Below, in pieces: positions 25,261-34,210 of a DNA stretch of 64,000 nucleotides (the first letter of the stretch is position 1; each line of letters starts with the position of its first letter). Location of the stretch: contig NZ_JAQZAL010000014.1 in the NCBI RefSeq assembly GCF_028737205.1, positions 103,597-167,596 on the forward strand, written 5' to 3'. The notes under the pieces were generated by a model. That model searched no databases. It saw only the letters and a program-made list of their open reading frames with translations, and was not told the origin of the DNA. The position numbers were made by a program, and so were the translations under genes. The stretch comes from Actinomycetospora lutea (lineage in GTDB: Bacteria; Actinomycetota; Actinomycetes; Mycobacteriales; Pseudonocardiaceae).

Positions 25261-26129
25261 AGCCCGAGGATCCCGCGGGTCTCGGCGATCGTCGCCGGGC
25301 GCCGGCCCAGGTCCGCGAGCAGCGCCACGACCTCGTCGACGAGCGCGGTGTTCGTCGGCGTCGACGGGCCCGCGTGGTCCTCGAGCCCGACGCGCACGTG
25401 CCCGCCGCGGAGCACCGCGGTCTCGGCGAGCCCGCAGGCGACGACGTCGCCGCCCAGGACCGCGACCGACCACGGCAGGCCGCTCGGCTCGAGCATCTCG
25501 AGGTAGGCCTCGAGCGCCGTGGTCGTCGGGGGCAGCCCGAACTCCAGCTCGCCGCCGAAGTAGAGCTTGACGATCGCGCCGCGCGGCACGCGCCCGTGCC
25601 GGTGCAGGGTCAGCGCCACCCGCAGGAAGCTCGGGTCGAAGATCGAGATCGACGGGCCGGTGCCGTGATGCGCGCAGCGGGCGAACATGTGCTCGGTGTC
25701 GGCCAGGCTGTTCTGGTACGGGCCTGGGGCGGCGGCCTCGGCGATGGCGCCGTCGCTGGTCAGGCCCAGGTTCACCGAGCCGGGGTCGACGAGCGAGAGC
25801 CCGCCGAGCCCGCGGCGGGCGAGCTCCTCGTGGTGCGCCCAGCGGGTCTCGATCGGGATCCCGCGGGCCCCGGCGGCCATCGTCGCGTAGAGCAGCAGGT
25901 CCGGGTACTGCGCGAGCACCGGCGACCAGGCCTCGACGTACGGCTCGACGGCGTGCACGCCGTCCGGCACGAACATCGCCTCGTGGTGGTCGTGCGCGAT
26001 GCTCGCCCCCCGCGCCACGCAGGCGAGCATCTCGTCGGCCACCTCGGCCGGGGTCAGCGGCACGTGCGGGTTCACCGAGCGCGGGGTGGCGCCGTTGACG
26101 GCGACCTCGAGGATCACGGGGGAGGGCAC
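25257..26129 (-). CDS. BKACE-family beta-keto acid cleavage enzyme
   Basis: The 290-residue protein belongs to the beta-keto acid cleavage family (DUF849, Kce-like): it opens with ILEVAVNGATP, contains the zinc/substrate motif IAHDHHEAMF, then GSVNLGL, IFDPSFLRVAL, and GHVRVGLEDHAG near the end. Members condense a beta-keto acid with acetyl-CoA to give acetoacetate and a new CoA ester. The substrate is unknown. Two GTG codons (26129 and 26117) could be the start. It is divergent from the RraA-like and SDR genes, which may serve the same pathway. Confidence 0.85.
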   Translation of the reverse strand: MPSPVILEVAVNGATPRSVNPHVPLTPAEVADEMLACVARGASIAHDHHEAMFVPDGVHAVEPYVEAWSPVLAQYPDLLLYATMAAGARGIPIETRWAHHEELARRGLGGLSLVDPGSVNLGLTSDGAIAEAAAPGPYQNSLADTEHMFARCAHHGTGPSISIFDPSFLRVALTLHRHGRVPRGAIVKLYFGGELEFGLPPTTTALEAYLEMLEPSGLPWSVAVLGGDVVACGLAETAVLRGGHVRVGLEDHAGPSTPTNTALVDEVVALLADLGRRPATIAETRGILGL

Positions 26130-26180
26130 GGACGTCGAGGATGGTCGCCCCGGAGGCGCGCGTCGAGGATCATCCGTCCC

Positions 26181-26849
26181 GTGGATCCCCTCACCGCCGA
26201 GGAGCTCGGCCGGGTGCGCGCCCTCGCGACCTCCTCGCTGTGCGACGCCGACAAGACCATCCTCCTGCCCGACCCCGCGATCCGGGCGATGGTGCCCGAG
26301 GTGCGGATGGCCGGGCCCGCGGTGACGGTCGTCGCCCCCGACGACCACCTCCCCGTGCTCCTCGCCGCGGGGCAGGCCCCGCCGGGCTCGGTCCTCGTGG
26401 TCGTCAACCCGCGGGGCGCCCGCGCCGTCGCCGGCGAGCTGGTGACCGCCGAGGCACGCCGCAGCGGGCTGGCCGGGGTCGTGATCGACGGGTTCTGCCG
26501 CGACGTCGCCGGGCTGCGCCGGATGGGGCTGCCGGTGTTCGCGCGCGGCTCGACGCCCGCCTCGGGCAGCGCCCGCGACCCGCGCGGGCTCGACGAGGGC
26601 CCGGTCGCGCTCGGCGGGGTGCCGGTGCGGCCCGGCGACCTCGTGCTGGGCGACGACGACGGGCTCGCCGTGGCCACGCCCGACCAGCTGCGCGCCGCCC
26701 TCGCGGGGGCCGAGGAGGTCGAGCGCGCCGAGGCGGCGGTGCTCGCCGGGATGGGGGAGGGTCGCGGCCTGGCCGAGCACACGAACCTCGCCGAGCACCG
26801 CGCCGCGCGCGCCGAGGGCCGGGACTCGTCGCTGCGGTTCCTCGTCTGA
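26181..26849 (+). CDS. RraA-like aldolase/decarboxylase family protein
   Basis: This 222-residue protein has the RraA/HMG-aldolase fold signs: SLCDADK near the start, AGPAVTVVAPDDHLPV, GSVLVVVNPRGARAVAGELV, and GLAGVVIDGFCRDVAGLR, the segment that holds the metal- and pyruvate-binding residues (G, D, R-D) of 4-hydroxy-4-methyl-2-oxoglutarate aldolase. A catabolic aldolase or oxaloacetate decarboxylase is more likely than an RNase inhibitor. The GTG start is the first plausible one, and the stop overlaps the SDR gene's ATG (TGATG). Confidence 0.82.
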   Translation: MDPLTAEELGRVRALATSSLCDADKTILLPDPAIRAMVPEVRMAGPAVTVVAPDDHLPVLLAAGQAPPGSVLVVVNPRGARAVAGELVTAEARRSGLAGVVIDGFCRDVAGLRRMGLPVFARGSTPASGSARDPRGLDEGPVALGGVPVRPGDLVLGDDDGLAVATPDQLRAALAGAEEVERAEAAVLAGMGEGRGLAEHTNLAEHRAARAEGRDSSLRFLV

Positions 26850-27592
26850 TGGGGGCGGTCCTCCTCGTCACCGGGGGCAGCCGCGGGATCGGCGCCGCCG
26901 TCGTCGCCCGGGCCGCGGCGGCCGGGTGGGACGTCTGCCTGACCTACCGCAGCGACGAGGACGCGGCGCAGGCCGTCGCCGCCCGCGCCCGCGAGGCCGG
27001 GGTGACGGCGAGCGCGGTGCGCGCGGACGTGGCGGTCGAGGCCGACGTCGAGGCCGCGTTCGCGGCGGCGGACGCGCTCGGGCCGCTCGGCGGGGTCGTC
27101 GTCAACGCCGGCGTGGTGGTGCCGAGGTCGCGCGTCGACGCGATGTCGGCCGCCCGGGTCGCCGAGATGCTCGCGATCAACGTGGTCGGCGCCGTCGTCT
27201 CCTGCCGCGAGGCGGTGCGGCGGCTCTCGACCGCGCACGGCGGTCCGGGCGGGTCGATCGTGCTCGTGGGGTCGGCGGCGTCGCGGCTGGGCGCGCCGGG
27301 GGAGTACGTCGACTACGCGGCGTCCAAGGCCGCGGTCGACACCCTCGGGCTCGGGCTGGCCAAGGAGGTCGCCGACGAGGGCGTGCGGGTCAACGTCGTG
27401 CGGCCGGGGATCGTCGACACCGACATCCACGCCTCCGGCGGGCAACCCGACCGCGTGGAACGCATCGGCCCGATGGTGCCCGTGGGCCGAGCCGGCACGG
27501 CCGACGAGGTCGCGGCGGCGGTCGCGTTCCTGCTCTCCGACGAGGCGTCCTACTGCACGGGCAGCGTCCTCGACGTCGCCGGCGGACGGTGA
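26849..27592 (+). CDS. Short-chain dehydrogenase/reductase
   Basis: This 247-residue classical SDR has the cofactor motif TGGSRGIGAAV at the N-terminus, VVNAGV in place of NNAG, a serine in IVLVGSAASRLG and the catalytic YVDYAASKAAV pair (Tyr, Lys), then VRPGIVDTDIH. The arginine/aspartate pattern after the first sheet suggests NADP(H) preference, but this is uncertain. The start overlaps the RraA-like stop, so the two are one operon facing away from the BKACE gene. It probably oxidises or reduces a hydroxy or keto acid in the same pathway. Confidence 0.9.
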   Translation: MGAVLLVTGGSRGIGAAVVARAAAAGWDVCLTYRSDEDAAQAVAARAREAGVTASAVRADVAVEADVEAAFAAADALGPLGGVVVNAGVVVPRSRVDAMSAARVAEMLAINVVGAVVSCREAVRRLSTAHGGPGGSIVLVGSAASRLGAPGEYVDYAASKAAVDTLGLGLAKEVADEGVRVNVVRPGIVDTDIHASGGQPDRVERIGPMVPVGRAGTADEVAAAVAFLLSDEASYCTGSVLDVAGGR

Positions 27593-27637
27593 GCGCGAGT
27601 CCCCTCCCGTGCTCGCCCCGGTCCCGAGCGGGGACGG

Positions 27638-29236
27638 TCAGGGACGCAGCACGATCGGTTCGTCGACCAGGTGCGCCTCGACCGGGGTCGTCGGGGTCCA
27701 GCGCGGCGTCGCCCCGGGGGACCACCGCCAGTGCCGCGGCACCCGCTCGACGCCCAGCGCGTAGATCGTCAGCGTCCCGTCGTCGGCGATCCGCAGGCGC
27801 AGGAAGCCCTTGTGGTCCTCGATGCTCTGCGCGGCGAAGAGCTCGTTGCGGTTGGCCCCGCGGGCGGCGAGCAGCAGGAACGTCGAGAGCACCAGGCTGG
27901 ACAGCAGGCCCGCGGCCAGCACGACGAGCACGGTGGCGAGCGGGTCGTCCAGCCGGACGGCGACGACGGTCGCGGCGATCGCCACCGCCAGCTCCGGGAT
28001 CGTCAGCGCGAGTCCGAGACCGACCCGGCGCAGGCGTCCCGCGCGCTGCGGCACGACGAACGCGTACGACCCGCCCGCGACGGCGAGACCCGCGATCACC
28101 GAGACCGCGGGCACCCCGAGCACCCATGGCACGATCACCAGCGCCGGCAGCAGCACGAGCAGGGGCAGGAGCAGGCCGTTGCGCAGCGGCAGCCGCCACA
28201 GCACCTTGAAGGCCTCGGCGCGCGAGGTCCTCTCGGTGGGGAAGGTGTGCGGGCCCCGGACGTAGCGATGCGTGCCGGTGGCGCGCTCGGTCCCGGGGGC
28301 GGCGAGGTCGGTGGTGACGTCGAGCGCGGCGGGCAGGAAGTGCGTCGGCGAGGTGTAGGCCCCGCCGTGCCCGGCCGTGACGAGCACCTGCTCCTGCTCG
28401 GGGTGCTCGAGGGTGTAGACGGCGTAGTGGTGGGTGTCGCCGGTCAGCACGAGCCGCACGGGCAGGTCCCGCCCGCCGAGGACCTCGCGCAGGAAGAAGG
28501 CGAGCCGGTCCATCGAGCGGTCGTCGCCGTCCTGCGCGCCGTACCAGGCCGGTGCCGCGGTGACCAGCACGATCCGGTCGCCGTCCGGGATGATCGAGAC
28601 GACCTCGCGGAACCACTCGAGCTGGGTGGCGTCGATGTAGGTGTCGAGCTGGATGTCGATCGCGAGCACCCACCACCCGCGCGGCAGGGCCAGCGCGAAG
28701 TACGAGCGGCGCTGGTCGGTGTCCCACCCCGCGAGGTGCCGCCCCTGGCAGAACACCCGCAGGAACGCGGTCAGGCCGTCGTACCAGTCGTGGTTGCCGG
28801 GGATCGCGTAGACGGTCGGCGGCTCCTCCTCCGGGGCCCGGACGAACTGCTCCTGCAGCGGGCTCTCGAGGCGCTGCTCGTAGGCGAGGGTCCCGGCCAC
28901 CGGGTAGACCTCGTCGCCGCCCATCAGCAGCACCCGCCCGCGCGGGAGCACATGCCCGTCGACGGTGAGCTCCGGGGCGCCGAGCAGGGTCGCGACCGTG
29001 GCCATGGCGCGGAACCCGTCGCCGGTGTCGCAGAGGAAGTCGACCCAGAAGTCCTCGCCCTCGGCCGCGTCGTGGACCGACACGCCCTGCGCGAAGGTCG
29101 TCCCCGACATGACGTCGCGCTTGTCGGCGTAGGCCGCGACGGTGCTGCCGAGCACCACCGTGACGCCGGTGCGGATCAGCTCGGTCGGCGAGAGCCAGCG
29201 CACCGCCGGGAGCGTGACCGGCTCGCTGTCCCCCAT
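27638..29236 (-). CDS. Membrane-anchored metallophosphoesterase
   Basis: The 532-residue protein starts with a calcineurin-type phosphoesterase domain with the metal motifs in order: DFLCDTGDG, LMGGDEVYP, AIPGNHDWYDG, and GDTHHYAVYTLEH. The C-terminal third carries around four transmembrane helices (NGLLLPLLVLLPALVIVPWV and following), then a soluble tail. It is likely anchored with the catalytic domain in the cytoplasm, as no signal peptide precedes it. The substrate is unknown. It lies 20 bases after the beta-lactamase gene and is probably in its operon. Confidence 0.82.
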   Translation of the reverse strand: MGDSEPVTLPAVRWLSPTELIRTGVTVVLGSTVAAYADKRDVMSGTTFAQGVSVHDAAEGEDFWVDFLCDTGDGFRAMATVATLLGAPELTVDGHVLPRGRVLLMGGDEVYPVAGTLAYEQRLESPLQEQFVRAPEEEPPTVYAIPGNHDWYDGLTAFLRVFCQGRHLAGWDTDQRRSYFALALPRGWWVLAIDIQLDTYIDATQLEWFREVVSIIPDGDRIVLVTAAPAWYGAQDGDDRSMDRLAFFLREVLGGRDLPVRLVLTGDTHHYAVYTLEHPEQEQVLVTAGHGGAYTSPTHFLPAALDVTTDLAAPGTERATGTHRYVRGPHTFPTERTSRAEAFKVLWRLPLRNGLLLPLLVLLPALVIVPWVLGVPAVSVIAGLAVAGGSYAFVVPQRAGRLRRVGLGLALTIPELAVAIAATVVAVRLDDPLATVLVVLAAGLLSSLVLSTFLLLAARGANRNELFAAQSIEDHKGFLRLRIADDGTLTIYALGVERVPRHWRWSPGATPRWTPTTPVEAHLVDEPIVLRP

Positions 29237-29256
29237 GTCCCGCACCGTAGTGCCGA

Positions 29257-30144
29257 TCAGAGGGCGGCCGCGGCGATCCGCGTGGCGTCGGCGATCGTGG
29301 CGCGGCCGTTCGTGCTGGCCGGGTCGGCGGGGCTGGTGAACACGGCGATCACCCACGGTGCCCGGCCCGGCGGCCGGACCACCGCGACGTCGTTGTTCTC
29401 GCCCTGCGCGCCCGAGCCGGTCTTGTCCCCGACGCGCCAGTCGCGGGGCAGCGCGGCCCGGATCTGCTCGGTGCCGGTGACGGCCCCGACCATCCAGCCG
29501 GTGAGCCGCTCGCGCCCGGCCGGGTCGAGGGCGTCACCGAGGACCAGCGCCCGCAGGTCGGCCACCATGGCCGCCGGGGTGCTGGTGTCGCGCTCGTCGC
29601 CGGGCGCGGTCTCGTTGAGCCCGGGCTCGAGGCGGTCCAGGCGCGTCGTCGGGTCGCCGAGGGTGCGGACGTAGGCGGTGGTCGCCGCCGGCCCGCCGAG
29701 CAGGCCGGTCAGCAGGTTGGCCGCGGTGTTGTCGCTGACGACGATCGCCGCCTCGCACAGGGCGGCCACGGTCATCCCGGTGTCGACGGAGCGCTCGGTC
29801 GTCGGCGCGTAGGAGAGCAGGTCGGCGCGGGTGTAGCGGATCGTGCGGTCCAGCAGGCCGGGCTGGGTGCGGGCGCGGTCGAGCACCGCCGCGACCATGA
29901 GGACCTTCGCGGTCGAGCACATCAGCGCCCGCTCGTCGGCGCGGTGGGCCACGGCCCGCCCGCTGCCGGTGTCGACGGCGAGCAGCCCGATCCGCCGCCC
30001 CGAGCGCTGCTCGAGCCCGGCGAGGGCCATCGGCGGTTCGGACATCGTCCGGGGCCCCGGCTCGGGAGGGGGTGTGCTGCCCGGCGCGCACCCGGCCAGC
30101 ACGGTGAGGCCGGCCCCGACCAGCGCGGTGCGGCGGGTGATCAC
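29257..30144 (-). CDS. Class A serine beta-lactamase, lipoprotein
   Basis: The 295-residue protein has all class A motifs: the nucleophile STAK (77-80), SDN (137-139), the omega-loop EPGLNE (173-178, with the general-base glutamate in the canonical position) and KTG (241-243). It begins MITRRTALVGAGLTVLAGC, a twin-arginine type signal with a lipobox before Cys 19, so it is probably exported folded and anchored to the outer face of the membrane. It should hydrolyse penicillins; the wider spectrum is not predictable. The GTG start overlaps the stop of the upstream flavin-protein gene. Confidence 0.92.
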   Translation of the reverse strand: MITRRTALVGAGLTVLAGCAPGSTPPPEPGPRTMSEPPMALAGLEQRSGRRIGLLAVDTGSGRAVAHRADERALMCSTAKVLMVAAVLDRARTQPGLLDRTIRYTRADLLSYAPTTERSVDTGMTVAALCEAAIVVSDNTAANLLTGLLGGPAATTAYVRTLGDPTTRLDRLEPGLNETAPGDERDTSTPAAMVADLRALVLGDALDPAGRERLTGWMVGAVTGTEQIRAALPRDWRVGDKTGSGAQGENNDVAVVRPPGRAPWVIAVFTSPADPASTNGRATIADATRIAAAAL

Positions 30145-30611
30145 CCGCGGGAGGGTAGCGACCGGTACTCGAGGCCGGCGCTCGTGCTGCGCCACGCCAC
30201 GAACCGGTCGAGCGTGACCACGATCGGCAGCGAGAACGTCATCAGCCAGGCGTCGAGCGGCTGGTCACCGAGCATCGGCGCGTACTTGCGCCCGAACGCG
30301 TCGAGCGCCTTCTCGACCTTGCCGAACTCCGAGAGCCGGGCGTGCCCGCTGCCGGTGACGACGTCGGTGCCCTGCCCGGCGGTGTCGAGGGCGACCGTGA
30401 CGAGGTCGTGGGTGCGCAGGTGGCCGACCTTGGCGGTGTCGGGACGGCTGAAGATCGTCACCTTGGGGTCGTCCCACGCGAACCACACGGGCACCGTGTG
30501 CGGCCGCCCGTCGGCGGCCACCGTGCCCAGCCAGATCACCGCCTCGCTCGCCAGGCGCTGGGCCGCGTGGGCGTCGCCGGGGACGGCGGGATCGAGCAGC
30601 GGAGTGGCCAC
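30141..30611 (-). CDS. PPOX/F420-dependent reductase-like split-barrel protein
   Basis: The 156-residue protein belongs to the split-barrel flavin-binding group: WLGTVAADGRPHTVPVWFAWDD, then VTIFSRPDTAKVGHLRTHDLVTVAL, a pattern seen in F420-dependent TIGR03618-like and PPOX proteins of actinobacteria. It probably binds F420 or FMN and reduces small molecules or detoxifies quinones. The GTG at 30611 is preceded by a GAGG site. Its stop overlaps the beta-lactamase start, so the two are co-translated, although no biochemical link is obvious. Confidence 0.78.
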   Translation of the reverse strand: MATPLLDPAVPGDAHAAQRLASEAVIWLGTVAADGRPHTVPVWFAWDDPKVTIFSRPDTAKVGHLRTHDLVTVALDTAGQGTDVVTGSGHARLSEFGKVEKALDAFGRKYAPMLGDQPLDAWLMTFSLPIVVTLDRFVAWRSTSAGLEYRSLPSRG

Positions 30612-30768
30612 GACGCGGACCTCACCACGCCCACACACCGGCGGCAAGGAGCGGGGCGGGCGCCCGCGACGGGTGATCTCCGGACCCGCGGCCGGATGTC
30701 CTCTCGACACGGGGCGCCGTCGGCGATTCGATGTGCCTGATCAGCGGTGTGGCGGGAGGGGATCTGGG

Positions 30769-31317
30769 ATGGCCAGCGCACTCAGTGGGGCGGGCGTCCG
30801 CCGGGAGTCCGGCGGATGGGGCTGGGTCCTCGCCTCGGGGATCATCGGGGTGCTGCTCGGCATCATCGCGCTGTTCCGGCCGGGCCTCGCGCTCCTCGGC
30901 GTGGCCTTCGCGCTGGGCATCGGCCTGATCATCCAGGGCGCCCTCGAGATCGGTGTCGCCTGGCGCGCGGACACCGGCTCGACGGGACGCGGGTGGCTCG
31001 CCGCCTTCGGCGTCCTCGCGCTCGTGGCGGGTGTCCTGGTGCTCTTCCAGCCCGGCGGCGGCATCCTCGTGCTCGTCTGGGGCCTGATCCTCTGGTTCGT
31101 CGTCGCGGGCGTGCACGACCTGCTCGTCGGCTTCTCGGAGCGCGATCACCGGTGGTGGAACATCGGGCTCGGCGCGCTGAGCCTCGTGGTCGCGTTCGTC
31201 CTGCTCGTGTCGCCCGGCACCGCCGTCGGGACGCTCGCCATCTTCATCGCGCTCGGCTTCCTGTTCCGCGGCGCGATGGACATCGGTCTCGCCCTGAGCA
31301 TGCGCCGCGACGCATGA
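30769..31317 (+). CDS. HdeD/DUF308-family membrane protein
   Basis: The 182-residue protein has six hydrophobic helices arranged as three similar pairs, for example VLASGIIGVLLGIIALFRPG, LAAFGVLALVAGVLVLFQPG and LGALSLVVAFVLLVSPGTA. The repeated G-x-x-x-G...PG pattern is the mark of the DUF308/HdeD family. The E. coli member is linked to acid resistance; the role in actinobacteria is unknown. The ATG follows a GGGAGGGGA site. The following gene begins 7 bases later and is likely co-transcribed. Confidence 0.85.
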   Translation: MASALSGAGVRRESGGWGWVLASGIIGVLLGIIALFRPGLALLGVAFALGIGLIIQGALEIGVAWRADTGSTGRGWLAAFGVLALVAGVLVLFQPGGGILVLVWGLILWFVVAGVHDLLVGFSERDHRWWNIGLGALSLVVAFVLLVSPGTAVGTLAIFIALGFLFRGAMDIGLALSMRRDA

Positions 31318-31324
31318 TGAGGCG

Positions 31325-32125
31325 ATGGACGCGCGCGAGGCCGTCGGGCACCGCTACGGCGAGCACCTGACCGACCGCGACCTCCTGGCCCTCGCCGACG
31401 GCGAGCCGAGCCGGGTCGCTCCTCTGCGCCGTCGTCCCGAGCTGCTGCTCGACCTGCTCGACCGCCCGGCGGTGGCCGACGCCGTGCTCGCCGCGCGCCG
31501 CGACGAGAGCGGGCGCTTCCGCCACGTCTCGCCGTTCCTCGTGTTCGCCGCAGCGGTCCACCGGACGGGCGGCGCGCTGGTCGGGCGCCTGCACACCCCG
31601 GACCGGACCGCCCCGCGGACCCGGGTGCCGATCTTCGACGCGCCGGTGCTCGCCGCCTTCGCGACCGAGCCCGAGCACCGCCTGCACCTCGCCGAACTGC
31701 TCGCCTCGTACTCCCGGCCGGCCTCGGGGATCGTGTGGCGCCGCGACGAGTGGGGCCGGCGCGCCGAGCGCTGGGACGAGCTCGACCTCCCGGCCCTCGC
31801 GCGCCTGCTCACCGCCGTGCCGGCCGACCAGCAGGCCGGGGTGTGGCGCCGGATCGGCGACGGCGCGCTGTTCCTGGCCGGCGTCTTCCCCGAGCACGCC
31901 GAGCGCACGCTCGCCGGTCCGGGCCTGGCGCGGCTCGCCGGGTCGGGCGAGGGGCCGGTGACCGAGCTCCTCGAGCAGCTGGCCGGGCGGGCGTACGCGC
32001 AGGTCGGCGCCGCGGTGCCCGCGGGGGTGGCGGCGTCGCCGCAGCTCGCGCGCCGCTTCCTCGCCCTCGTCGCCGAGCGCCACCTCTTCGGTGCGTCGGG
32101 CGGACTGCTCGCGGCGGGCGTCTGA
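31325..32125 (+). CDS. Conserved actinobacterial protein, unknown function
   Basis: This encodes 266 residues, soluble and rich in leucine and arginine. It begins with a histidine- and acid-containing segment (GHRYGEHLTDRDLLALADGE) and contains FRHVSPFLVFAAAVHR and SYSRPASGIVWRRDEWGRR. No signal peptide, membrane helix or recognised catalytic motif is visible. The pattern suggests an all-helical protein. It follows the HdeD-like gene by seven bases. Function is not assigned. Confidence 0.7.
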   Translation: MDAREAVGHRYGEHLTDRDLLALADGEPSRVAPLRRRPELLLDLLDRPAVADAVLAARRDESGRFRHVSPFLVFAAAVHRTGGALVGRLHTPDRTAPRTRVPIFDAPVLAAFATEPEHRLHLAELLASYSRPASGIVWRRDEWGRRAERWDELDLPALARLLTAVPADQQAGVWRRIGDGALFLAGVFPEHAERTLAGPGLARLAGSGEGPVTELLEQLAGRAYAQVGAAVPAGVAASPQLARRFLALVAERHLFGASGGLLAAGV

Positions 32126-32141
32126 GCCCGGCGGGTGCGCG

Positions 32142-32312
32142 TCAGGCCTCGGGCGAGAGCCGCGGCGCCGGCACGGTCGCGGAGTGCGCGCGGTCCGGGT
32201 GCGCCGGGCCCGCCCACCGGCACGCGAAGACGTCCCAGTAGCAGGTCCGGTCGTGCACGTGACCGCGCCGCGTCCCGCGGGCGGCGGGTCGGGTCGGGGC
32301 GTCGACGCTCAT
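32142..32312 (-). CDS. Small 56-residue protein, unknown function
   Basis: This encodes a 56-residue protein with an ATG seven bases after a very strong GGAGGAGG ribosome-binding site. The central part, HVHDRTCYWDVFACRW, has two cysteines, two tryptophans and two histidines in a short stretch, followed by a basic and proline-rich tail. Such conservation-prone residues and the strong start make it a likely real gene rather than chance. It might bind a metal, but there is no direct evidence. An inverted repeat (GTCACCG/CGGTGAC, 32328-32351) lies just upstream of the start. Confidence 0.6.
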   Translation of the reverse strand: MSVDAPTRPAARGTRRGHVHDRTCYWDVFACRWAGPAHPDRAHSATVPAPRLSPEA

Positions 32313-32468
32313 GGTGGGCCTCCTCCGGTCACCGAGAGTCCCGACGGTGACAGGGAGTGCGTGTCAGCGCCAGTAGTCATCACTCGAACGGCCCAACGTA
32401 TTCGGCACGCGGTGTGCTCGTGGGTACGCACCGTCGACGGTTCCGCGGCTCGGCGTCCGCGGGACAGA

Positions 32469-33608
32469 ATGCGGCGCGTGGAGGCCGCCGAGCTCGTCCT
32501 GCCCGATCCGTCCCGTCCCGGGCTGCACGACGTCATGCCGGCGCTGCTCGACGCGGTGACCGGCGGACCCGCGCGCCTCGGGCTCCCGCCGGTGCGCGCG
32601 GCCGCCCTGCTGCTCGTCGACGGGCTGGGGCACCGCCTGCTGCACGAGCACGCGGCGGACGCGCCGTTCCTCGCCGCGATGGCCGACCACGGGCCGCTGC
32701 TCGTCGGCTTCCCGAGCAGCACGTCGATCAGCGTGACCTCGCTGGGCACCGGCCTGCCGCCGGGCACCCACGGCACGCTCGGCATCCGCTTCCGGGTCGA
32801 CGGCACCCTGCTCGACTCGCTGACCTGGACCAGCGACGCCGGCGACGCGAGCGAGCTCCTGCCCCCGGAGACCGTGCAGCCCCACCCCACGGTCTTCGAG
32901 CGCGCCGTGGCCCGCGACGTCGGCGCCACCGTCGTGTCCGCCCGCGCCTTCCGCGGGTCCGGACTGACACGCTCGGCGCTGCGGGGCGCGCACTACCGCG
33001 GGGTGGGCGCGTTCGGCGACCTCGCCGCCGAGCTGCTCGACGCCCTCGGCCGCCCGGGGCCCCAGCTCGTCTACGCCTACCACGCCGACCTCGACCAGCT
33101 CGGCCACCTGCACGGCCCGGGCTCGGCGGCCTGGCGCTGGCAGCTGCGCGCGATCGACCGGCTCGTCGAGCAGCTCGTCGCCGAGCTCCCCGCCGGCACC
33201 CTGCTGGCCGTCACCGGGGACCACGGGATGGTCACCGTCGATCGCCGCCACGACGCCGACACCGACCCCGACCTGCGCGCCGGGGTGGCCCTGGTCGGCG
33301 GCGACCCGCGCGCCCGCCTCGTCTACGCCGCCGACGGCGCCGCCGACGACGTGCTCGCCACCTGGCGCGGCGTGCTCGGCGAGGACGCGTGGGTGCTGTC
33401 CGGCGCGGAGGTGGTGGAGCGCGGCTGGTTCGGCCCGCTCGACGACCGGGTACGCCCGCGCATCCCCGACGTCGTGGCCGCGCTGCGCGGGAGTGCCGCG
33501 GTGGTGCGCACCGAGGGCGAGCGCCTGCTCTCCCGCCTGCCGGGCCAGCACGGTTCGCTGACCGGGGACGAGCACGTGGTGCCGCTGCTGGCCGCGGCGC
33601 GCACCTGA
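32469..33608 (+). CDS. Type I phosphodiesterase/nucleotide pyrophosphatase-like protein
   Basis: This 379-residue protein belongs to the alkaline-phosphatase superfamily. It has ALLLVDGLG (first metal aspartate), FPSSTSISVTSLGTGLPPGTHG containing the nucleophile threonine/serine region, YHADLDQLGHLHGPGS and VTGDHGMVTV (metal aspartate and histidine), and a late GQHGSLTGDEHVVPLL. No signal peptide is seen, so it probably acts in the cytoplasm on a nucleotide or phosphonate-type substrate. The ATG at 32469 is used; a GTG nine bases later is possible. Confidence 0.83.
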   Translation: MRRVEAAELVLPDPSRPGLHDVMPALLDAVTGGPARLGLPPVRAAALLLVDGLGHRLLHEHAADAPFLAAMADHGPLLVGFPSSTSISVTSLGTGLPPGTHGTLGIRFRVDGTLLDSLTWTSDAGDASELLPPETVQPHPTVFERAVARDVGATVVSARAFRGSGLTRSALRGAHYRGVGAFGDLAAELLDALGRPGPQLVYAYHADLDQLGHLHGPGSAAWRWQLRAIDRLVEQLVAELPAGTLLAVTGDHGMVTVDRRHDADTDPDLRAGVALVGGDPRARLVYAADGAADDVLATWRGVLGEDAWVLSGAEVVERGWFGPLDDRVRPRIPDVVAALRGSAAVVRTEGERLLSRLPGQHGSLTGDEHVVPLLAAART

Positions 33609-33625
33609 GACGGGAGGGGGCCACC

Positions 33626-34150
33626 GTGCCGGGACTCGACGGCCGCATCAGCCAGGGATGGGGCGGGACGCCACCCGACGGCGTGCACGTCAACGTCGTG
33701 CTCGCCGAGCGCGCGTCGCCCACGGCCGCCGCGCTGACCACGGCGTTCGCGTCCCCGGGCCCCGGGTTCGCGCCGATCCTCGTCAGCCTCGGGCCCGACC
33801 AGCCGTCGTACGAGACGCTGCTCCCGCCGACGATCATGCTCAACAAGATCCCCACCGACAGCCGCGAGCTGGAGAGCCTGGTGTTCGGGGCGTGCCAGGT
33901 CGGGGTGGCGCGGGGCGTGCTCGACGCGGTCGCCGCCGAGCTGCTCGCCCCCGACCAGGAGACCCTGGTGTTCGTGTCGGTGTGGATCGACGCCAGCGCC
34001 GGCGACGAGGACGCGGTGTGCCGCGCGGCCCGGGAGGCGACGAGCCGCGCCGTCGCCGAGGCCGTGCAGGGCAGGCCCCGCGAGCACGCCCGCCGCCTGG
34101 TCGACGAGCGCGACACCGTGACCCACCCCGCGTACGGCGGCCGCGCCTGA
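33626..34150 (+). CDS. Formaldehyde-activating enzyme (Fae) family protein
   Basis: The 174-residue protein aligns along its whole length with Fae: PTIMLNKIP (Fae: NTLMFNKVT-like), LVFGACQVGVARGVLDAVA, TLVFVSVWID and the C-terminal TVTHPA. Histidine 21 in GVHVNVVL lines up with the catalytic His17 of methylotroph Fae, while the usual nearby Asp is Asn here. Classical Fae joins formaldehyde to tetrahydromethanopterin, a cofactor most actinobacteria lack, so this branch may use another carrier or only bind formaldehyde. The GTG follows a GGGAGGGGG site. It lies just before an N-demethylation operon. Confidence 0.8.
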   Translation: MPGLDGRISQGWGGTPPDGVHVNVVLAERASPTAAALTTAFASPGPGFAPILVSLGPDQPSYETLLPPTIMLNKIPTDSRELESLVFGACQVGVARGVLDAVAAELLAPDQETLVFVSVWIDASAGDEDAVCRAAREATSRAVAEAVQGRPREHARRLVDERDTVTHPAYGGRA

Positions 34151-34210
34151 CCGATGAGTCCTCCCGTCTCGGGCCGTCACACGTCCAGGAGCACGACGGG
34201 AGGAGAGACC

